Below, piece after piece: positions 58,763 through 64,000 of a DNA stretch of 64,000 nucleotides. Each line of letters starts with the position of its first letter. Within the stretch, counting starts at the first letter, position 1. The notes under the pieces were generated by a model, which searched no databases, was not told the origin of the DNA, and saw only the letters and a list, made by a program, of their open reading frames with translations. Location of the stretch: contig JANAVB010006998.1 of NCBI GenBank assembly GCA_029216955.1, positions 496,001-560,000 on the forward strand. Direction: 5' to 3'. The DNA is from Iris pallida (lineage: Eukaryota; Streptophyta; Magnoliopsida; Asparagales; Iridaceae). The translations under genes and the position numbers were made by a program.

Positions 58763-59782
58763 CGACCCCCTTCAAAGTTTTCAAATATCTCCAAAATTTG
58801 AAACACTTTGAACAGAAGCATAAAAATTGAGATTTGATCTGCCAGCGTAAAAGTTGGGATACGCAACCGTCATCTGCGTAAAAGCGGGGATGTCCAACAG
58901 TCAGCTTAATTTTCAAGAAAAATAATGTCGGTCAACACTTGACCGCCACAATTTCTTTCTCGAAACTTTTCGAACGTCTCTTTATCTTCCCGAGTGAACA
59001 GTTTCCAACGAGGAATATGAAGAGTTGTTTTGATTTGTATAAATAAGGATAAATTCTTTATTCTTGACATTCATCCTCGTTTTGTCATGGCGCCGAAGAA
59101 TGAGATTACCAACAAAGAGGCTTCGAGCTCCAGGCTTGACTTCGAGCGGGCGTGCAACTTTTTAGAGTGTTTTGGAGTAACTCCTGCCGTCTTTAATCGC
59201 ATTGATGGTGGTCCCCCAACTGCATACGAAGGCTCAGGAGATGCAGAAGCGTTTTTAAATCTGATGCGTCGCTCTGGGATCCGCAACATGCGCGAATTGG
59301 GTGCCTCCCTTCGTCAACCCAACGAAGGAGAAAGAAAATAATATTTTGTGTATTGCGACTCTCTTATATGTAGGGGTCCACTCCCCCCTTTATAAATAAA
59401 ATCTTGATGTTAATCTCATCTGTTGGTAGATAGAACTGTTCAACACTTATTTTGACTGCTTCTATGGTTGTTCATTCCCAATAAACAAACCGACACGTGG
59501 CGTCTGTCTTGTGGTTACGAGAGCCTTTAAATAGGATCTTCCTCCAAAATAGACTCATCCCAACAGTTTCTTTAGCCTTTATAAATAGCCGAGAATGTTT
59601 CATATTCTCGTACTCATTCCTCTGAAGATAACTTTCTGTGATGTTGTTCTCCAACAAATGAGGATGGCGGAGCTTTCCCACGGTGTTCTTTTGTACGCCT
59701 AGTCTTCAAACAAGGATTCAACCACTATTAGAGCCAAACCATTCAACTTAAATGGTAAGTCCGATCGTAAGCAAATATCCGT
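58763..59782 (-). repeat. Deleted interior E, duplicate of 61022-62043
   Basis: Starts with the polypurine tract (GAAGGGGGTCG on minus, 58763-58773) and stays collinear with the start of D interior up to 'gcaaatatccgtc'. It holds a copy of antisense gene 1 (59087-59341) and a broken copy of the first exon of antisense gene 2 (ATG near 59659, stop TAG soon after). Everything else of the element, including gag and pol, is missing. Confidence 0.85.
59087..59341 (+). CDS. Antisense gene 1 copy in E
   Basis: 84 codons starting MAPKNEITNKEASSSRLDFE and including RIDGGPPTAYEGSGDAEAFL and NLMRRSGIRNMRELGASLRQ. A TATAAATA box is at 59038-59045. It differs from the D copy at a few residues (for example A/V and C/Y), so both frames stayed open. 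It starts with the same MAPK as antisense gene 1 of B; further similarity to B is not clear. No known domain was recognised. Confidence 0.6.
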   Translation: MAPKNEITNKEASSSRLDFERACNFLECFGVTPAVFNRIDGGPPTAYEGSGDAEAFLNLMRRSGIRNMRELGASLRQPNEGERK

Positions 59783-59971
59783 CTTTTTTTCTCGTTTTAT
59801 TTTCAAAATCCAACTTTTGTTTGGCATTTTTGTTAAGTGAAACAAAATGACGACTCTGCTGGGGAAAATAAAACAAAATGGCATTTTTTTCCCCAGCAGA
59901 GTCGCCATTTTGTTTCACTTAACAAAAATGCCAAACAAAAGTTGGATTTTGAAAATAAAACGAGAAAAAAA
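59783..59971. repeat. Fold-back (inverted repeat) of LTR end plus PBS
   Basis: The left arm, about 59783-59867, is the reverse complement of the right arm, about 59888-59971, with a spacer of about 20 bases. Each arm contains an LTR end and the PBS; the left one is in plus orientation (LTR end at 59844, PBS-like TGACGACTCTGCTGGGGA at 59848-59865), the right one in minus. The left arm shares ATAAAACGAG with LTR 2 and not with LTR 1, so it was copied from LTR 2. Confidence 0.85.
59890..59907 (-). other. Primer-binding site next to LTR 2
   Basis: The minus strand reads TGGCGACTCTGCTGGGGA after a three-base spacer. It differs from B at one position. As in B, an ATG in the spacer/PBS opens a frame (MATLLG). 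Confidence 0.85.
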
Positions 59972-61021
59972 AGTACAAGAAGTACAAATTTGATTCTGGG
60001 AAAGTATTACTATGGATGTCTGATCAGTAAATGATCACTTTGTTCCTTGGACCATATGATGATGATGAAGATCACTGCTTGAAGTAGAACAACTCGGAAG
60101 AACTAAGTCACCAGAAAGGTATCGACGCACTTGGGCACTGATGGCGAGGCCGAATGCTTTCCTGCTTTGCTTCACTCTGTTCTGAAAGAAAAGTTGAAGA
60201 AGAATGCTATGGAGAATCAAAATCTTGAAGTTCTGATCTCTGTATTCTCTCTTGTCTCTCTGTGTGTCTCCCCTTGTTATGAGAAAAATAAATCTATTTA
60301 TAGACTAGGGCTCTTGTGCGTAAAAACTCAGCAAAAGTTCCATCTTTACGCTAACAACTGCCACCCATGATCGAAGCCATCCTCTGCATATATGACGTGT
60401 GTCCCATCACTTCAGTAAGGATAGGATGCATGTACATATGTTCTTCGAAAAGAGTGGCATGAAAGCCACGTAAGCAAACCACGTTCCAAACTGGTGGAGG
60501 AGAATAGGGCATAAAAATTGCCCAATGTGCTCTGAGCGTAAAGCAGTAGATTTGGCGTAAAATAGCCTTGACATAGACTTTCCGCGTAAAGTGGTTATTA
60601 AATAACCTTGAGCGTAAAAGCAGCTCAAATAGACTTTACGCACACGTCGACTATTGAGCGTAAAGGCTCGTATAATCTTCGTGCGTAAAAGAAGCCGTAG
60701 TGTGAGCGTAAAGTAGCTCAATCCACACACTAAACGACAACATTGGTCTCTGTGTAAAGACAAATCCTTTTGTGATATATGCCATCATTAATATCTTCAT
60801 GTCGGAGTTTGCATTAAATGCAAGACTTGACATCTTTGTCCAGCATAAAAGTGGCTAGCTTGTCCTGGGCGGTAAAACGATGGATGTAGATCCGAGGGTA
60901 AAATAACCAGCCTGCTTCAGGCGTAAAGTGATTAGCCTCTCCTTGGCATAAAGGGGATCAATTTGAGTAGACTGATCTATCACTTTGACCCTTCTTGTGA
61001 AGCACTTTTTACGCTCCTACA
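59911..61021 (-). repeat. LTR 2 of D/E
   Basis: 1111 bp, the same length as LTR 1 and nearly identical. The minus-strand TATA box is at 60294-60303. About 12 copies of GCGTAAA remain intact; several others have changed by one base (GCATAAA, GGGTAAA). It differs from LTR 1 near its left end, where it reads GAAAATAAAACGAG. Confidence 0.92.
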
Positions 61022-61032
61022 AGACCCCCTTC
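61022..61032 (-). other. Polypurine tract of element D
   Basis: The minus strand reads GAAGGGGGTCT immediately before LTR 2. Confidence 0.85.
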
Positions 61033-61296
61033 AAAGTTTTCAAATATCTCCAAAATTTGAAACACTTTGAACAGAAGCGTAAAAATTGAGATTTGATCTG
61101 CCAGCGTAAAAGTTGGGATACGCAACCGTCATCTGCGTAAAAGCGGGGATGTCCAACAGTCAGCTTAATTTTCAAGAAAAATAATGTCGGTTAACACTTG
61201 ACCGCCACAATTTCTTTCTCGAAACTTTTCGAACGTCTCTTTATCTTCCCGAGTGAACAGTTTCCAACAAGGAATATGAAGAGTTGTTTTGATTTG

Positions 61297-61304
61297 TATA
61301 AATA
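61297..61304 (+). promoter_or_regulatory. TATA box of antisense gene 1 of D
   Basis: TATAAATA, 49 bases upstream of the ATG at 61346. It is conserved in E. Confidence 0.65.
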
Positions 61305-61345
61305 AGGATAAATTCTTTATTCTTGACATTCATCCTCGTTTTGTC

Positions 61346-61600
61346 ATGGCGCCGAAGAATGAGATTACCAACAAAGAGGTTTCGAGCTCCAGGCTTGACT
61401 TCGAACGGGCGTACAACTTTTTAGAGTGTTTTGGAGTAACTCCTGCCGTCTTTAATCGCATTGATGGTGGTCCCCCAACTGCATACGAAGGCTCAGGAGA
61501 TGCAGAAGCATTTTTAAATCTGATGCGTCGCTCTGGGATCCGCAACATGCGCGAATTGGGTGCCTCCCTTCGTCAACCCAACGAAGGAGAAAGAAAATAA
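61346..61600 (+). CDS. Antisense gene 1 of D (MAPK-start, 84 codons)
   Basis: Opens with MAPKNEITNKEVSSSRLDFE and ends LRQPNEGERK-stop. The middle, FLECFGVTPAVFNRIDGGPP, is well ordered in composition but matches no domain I know. The E copy is also open. B antisense gene 1 starts MAPK at the same place relative to the LTR and has a TATA box too, so the genes are positional equivalents. Whether it is spliced to later exons is not clear. Confidence 0.6.
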   Translation: MAPKNEITNKEVSSSRLDFERAYNFLECFGVTPAVFNRIDGGPPTAYEGSGDAEAFLNLMRRSGIRNMRELGASLRQPNEGERK

Positions 61601-61837
61601 TATTTCGTGTATTGCGACTCTATTATATGTAGGTGTCCACTCCCCCCTTTATAAATAAATCTTGATGTTAATCTCATCTGTTGGTAGATAGAACTGTTCA
61701 ACACTTATTTTGAATGCTTCTATGGTTGTTCATTCCCAAGAAACAAACCGACACGTGGCGTCTGTCTTGTGGTTACGAGAGCCTTTAAATTGGATCTTCC
61801 CCCGAAATAGACTCATCCCAACAGTTTCTTTAGCCTT

Positions 61838-61846
61838 TATAAATAG
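61838..61846 (+). promoter_or_regulatory. TATA box of antisense gene 2 of D
   Basis: TATAAATAG, 72 bases before the ATG at 61918. It is conserved in E near 59580. Confidence 0.6.
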
Positions 61847-61917
61847 CCGAGAATGTTTTATATATTCTCGTACTCATTCCTCTGAAGATAACTTTCTGTA
61901 ATGTTGTTCTCCAACAA

Positions 61918-62514
61918 ATGAGGATGGCGGAGCATTCCCACGGTGTTCTTTTGTACGCCCAGTCTTCAAACATGGATTCAACCACTATTAGAGCCAAACC
62001 ATTCAACTTAAATGGTAAGTCCGATCGTAAGCAAATATCCGTCTTCGAATTTTTTTTTGTTGAAAACATCTATTCATGAGCGTAAATTCTTGACGAGCGT
62101 AAAAAAAAACTTGCTGAAGCACTGGCGTAAAAAGCCTCGCTGAATCACCGGCGTAAAAGCCTTGCTGAAGCACTGGCGTAAAAAGCCTTGCTGAATCACT
62201 GGCGTAAAAATCCTTGCGATCTGTTTTCAGTTCGCGTTTAATACGCATCTGATAATACTTCTGTTTTAAAACACTTCTTCTTGTTGTTTTCTGCAGAAGT
62301 TTGGCTGAGCAGCTTTTCCAGAACCGGCATTGACGATTTTGACGCTGTGAGGAGCGTTCTTCTGACATCAACATCAGGGAGCTCATGCACTTTTGACGCG
62401 CAAATCAGACAACTCAGAACTCTTCGTGGGATAGAAGGGTCTTCCTCTGTTGGTAGGAAGAGCCTTTATACACGGAGAGTTGGATGGTGGAGTCAACTCT
62501 ACCCCGAGAAATAG
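61918..62514 (+). CDS. Antisense gene 2 of D, two exons
   Basis: Exon 1 is 61918-62014, starting MRMAEHSHGVLLYAQSSNMD and ending at ATG|GTAAGT. The intron is 62015-62296 and ends TTTCTGCAG. Exon 2 is 62297-62514 (VWLSSFSRTGIDDFDAVRSV ... WWSQLYPEK-stop). The splice keeps the frame and gives 104 codons. Downstream, 62588-62776 has another open piece (PPLIHQLYWQQHAFGLPYSG and LIPAVLVATGAQTVRN) that may be a further part of the same protein after a nonsense mutation. I do not recognise the family. Confidence 0.6.
62110..62211. repeat. Four-unit tandem array in the intron of antisense gene 2
   Basis: Units of 25-26 bp: 62110-62134, 62135-62159, 62160-62185 and 62186-62211, each CCTTGCTGAAKCACTGGCGT followed by AAAAG. 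Every unit carries GCGTAAA, the word that fills the D/E LTRs. Confidence 0.88.
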
Positions 62515-62779
62515 GGTAGTAGAGTTCCTTTCACGGCAGAACTAGGAATCGTATCCCAATGCTGGATACATTCCTATCTCCTTTGAGGTGCCGCCACTAA
62601 TCCACCAATTGTATTGGCAACAACACGCCTTCGGGCTGCCATACTCTGGGGTTCTCCTCTCGTCTGAGAGAGAAGACCAGAGTTTGATTCCTGCTGTTCT
62701 GGTTGCCACTGGAGCTCAGACAGTCAGGAATTGCCACCAACAACGAACCCGTCAAAGAAGATCAAAGAAGAAATAGATC

Positions 62780-63425
62780 TCTATTAGGTCATCGTTGGTG
62801 TAAAAAATGAAAATCCAAGAATGTAAGAGATTTCCATTATAACTTGTAAGAAAGTCTAAGAAATGTAATAGACTTTTTTGATGATATGGGAATGGAAATG
62901 ATGATTCTTCTATGATCAATGATTTGTATCTATCTTGATGTAATATGGACATGATAGATAAATGAAATCTTATTTTCTGTTTTACAGTACACAATACTAT
63001 CAGAGGTAATATGGACATGACAGTACGTGAGAACTCAAAAGAAAATTAGATTAATATCTATACAGAGGTCAAATAGAAGTGATAGATAGGAAAAGAAAGC
63101 AGATTTAATATTTATTCAGAGGTCATGGAAACATGATAAATAGCGAATCCTACTTTCTAATCAATTGATAAAATAGAAGATATAAAATCCCTTTCCCAGG
63201 AAATAAGAAGTCAGCTTAACCAAACCTTGGTAGCTGGGGAATAAGAAGACAGATATTGTGAGCATATACGTCAAAACGGTGGACGAATCAACGTATTTCT
63301 TGGGAACAGAAAGGACGATTCAATTCCATAATTAAATGGATGAACCTGGTTACATGAACGAACGAGTCTTTTCGGAAATGGGAAGTCGTTTTCAATTTCA
63401 GAGACCAGTTCATTAGTAATCCTCC
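62780..63425 (+). other. Non-coding spacer of D with repeated 'cagaggt...gacatga' motif
   Basis: No ORF. The motif AGAGGTAATATGGACATGA and variants recur near 62941, 63003, 63066 and 63118, and near 35604 and 35670 in B. The spacing is irregular (about 50-65 bases). Confidence 0.65.
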
Positions 63426-63427
63426 TC

Positions 63428-63436
63428 TATAAATAG
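63428..63436 (+). promoter_or_regulatory. TATA box of antisense ORF 3 of D
   Basis: TATAAATAG, 60 bases upstream of the ATG at 63488. The B copy has TATAAGTAG at 36073, 54 bases upstream of the aligned start. Confidence 0.7.
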
Positions 63437-63487
63437 GTGAGAATTCTCTGTAATCATTTCATTCTTATTTTTACTCCTCTATTGGAA

Positions 63488-63781
63488 ATGTCTTTCGAGG
63501 ATGTACAGCAAAAGAATGAAGTCTTCAGGAATATTGAGGACGTCATTGAGACATGCCCTGCTGAGCTAATAGTGACGGGTCCGACCGAAGTAGACAACAG
63601 TTCTTCTACGCCCAAGCCACCCCAAGACATCTTTGCCTTCTTAGTAGAGCCAGGAAAAACTCCTGAAGAAGAAGCATTGAGGATGACCGTCTGTAAAATT
63701 TTTATGGGTTCAGGAAACGATGCCTTCTATGCATTGGCTGACTATGTATTCAATAAGGAAGGGAGTGGCCCTCGTCCTTAA
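63488..63781 (+). CDS. Antisense ORF 3 of D, conserved small protein
   Basis: 97 codons: MSFEDVQQKNEVFRNIEDVI at the start, SSTPKPPQDIFAFLVEPGKT in the middle, ADYVFNKEGSGPRP-stop at the end. It is acidic, with no signal peptide or membrane segment. The B homolog at 36127-36449 keeps the middle and end motifs although it is decayed. The gene converges on integrase: only about 60 bases separate its stop from the integrase stop on the other strand. I know no family for it; it may be a separate protein or the last exon of a longer antisense transcript. Confidence 0.7.
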   Translation: MSFEDVQQKNEVFRNIEDVIETCPAELIVTGPTEVDNSSSTPKPPQDIFAFLVEPGKTPEEEALRMTVCKIFMGSGNDAFYALADYVFNKEGSGPRP

Positions 63782-63842
63782 TCTTTTATCTTGAACAAAA
63801 ATAATAATAAAAGAAGTTTTATTTTTGTTCTGTCTTCTCTTT

Positions 63843-64000
63843 TTATACATAGTATTTCTTAAGAAATTTGCCATTGATCGGCAGCATGAGTAGATCTCCA
63901 TTGGGTTTTGACAACCGATAGGCACCATTAGAGAACACGGACTCAATTACATACGGGCCTTCCCATTTTGCTTGGAATTTCCCTTTGCTTTTGTGAGTCA
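63843..64000 (-). CDS. Element D integrase C-terminus, partial
   Basis: The minus strand reads THKSKGKFQAKWEGPYVIES then VFSNGAYRLSKPNGDLLMLP and INGKFLKKYYV-stop. It lines up with the last 52 residues of B integrase with the same ending (PINGKFLKKYYV). The rest continues beyond the window edge. It is open as far as seen. Confidence 0.92.
   Translation of the reverse strand, partial: THKSKGKFQAKWEGPYVIESVFSNGAYRLSKPNGDLLMLPINGKFLKKYYV

Larger units (their letters stand above)
57652..64000 (-). mobile_element. Element D/E: Tat-type element with tandem LTRs, continuing beyond the window
   Basis: The order from the left is: LTR (57652-58762), polypurine tract, about 1.1 kb of interior (E), fold-back junction, PBS, LTR (59911-61021), polypurine tract, antisense genes, integrase C-terminus (minus). 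Both LTRs have a polypurine tract on their right, so both act as 3' LTRs; the second also has a PBS on its left, so it serves E as 5' LTR. The right end of D is outside the window. The PBS, PPT, integrase and antisense ORF 3 resemble those of B, which places it in the same clade. Confidence 0.85.

Overview
The window is nuclear DNA of a flowering plant, most likely a dicot. It is AT-rich and built almost wholly of retrotransposons. I see no host protein-coding gene, no tRNA or rRNA gene and no CRISPR array. The plant assignment rests on the element types: a plant LINE with a DUF4283-like ORF1, a Tekay/Del-like chromovirus, Tat-clade Ty3/gypsy elements with two RNase H domains and antisense genes, a plant Ty1/copia fragment, and LTRs of 3-5 kb.

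Layout. Positions 1-1640 hold low-complexity DNA and a decayed retroelement piece. A LINE fragment (ORF1 plus the start of ORF2) covers about 1690-4160. From about 4160 to 57651 lies one plus-strand Tekay-like Ty3/gypsy element (A), cut into four coding blocks by later insertions: gag (8414-9074), gag/protease/RT (27921-29558), RT/RNase H/start of integrase (46135-47214) and integrase/chromodomain (56350-57651). At three of the four breaks the frame resumes exactly after a 5-bp target-site duplication.

Insertions into A. C (9075-27920, minus, TSD GGGAG) has 3.3-kb LTRs and a non-coding interior; it carries solo LTR F1 (14170-22474, TSD GTATT), which carries a second solo LTR of the same family, F2 (17812-21877). 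B (29559-46134, minus, TSD GCAGT) is a 16.6-kb Tat-clade element with nearly complete gag, protease, RT, RNase H, archaeal-type RNase H and integrase, plus plus-strand antisense genes at its 3' side. H (47215-56349, minus, TSD GAGGC) is a Ty1/copia element with two 1265-bp LTRs whose pol is mostly gone and whose middle holds G, a 4.9-kb LTR with part of a non-coding interior. D/E (57652 to beyond the window, minus) is a second Tat-type element with two 1111-bp LTRs in tandem around a 1.1-kb deleted interior, followed by the 3' half of a longer element with antisense genes and the C-terminus of integrase.

The most interesting signals lie in the Tat-type elements. Their antisense side carries several small transcription units, each with its own TATA box and some with good introns. 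One roughly 97-codon antisense ORF beside the integrase stop is conserved between B and D. Each element is peppered with its own short word (GCGTAAA in D/E, TGCGC/GCGCA in B) in the LTRs, the interior and a four-unit tandem array inside an antisense-gene intron. The tRNA primer-binding site itself encodes the start of a gag-side ORF. The Tekay-type elements share an unusual primer-binding site that fits tRNA-Ile, and A has a phase-0 intron inside the integrase.
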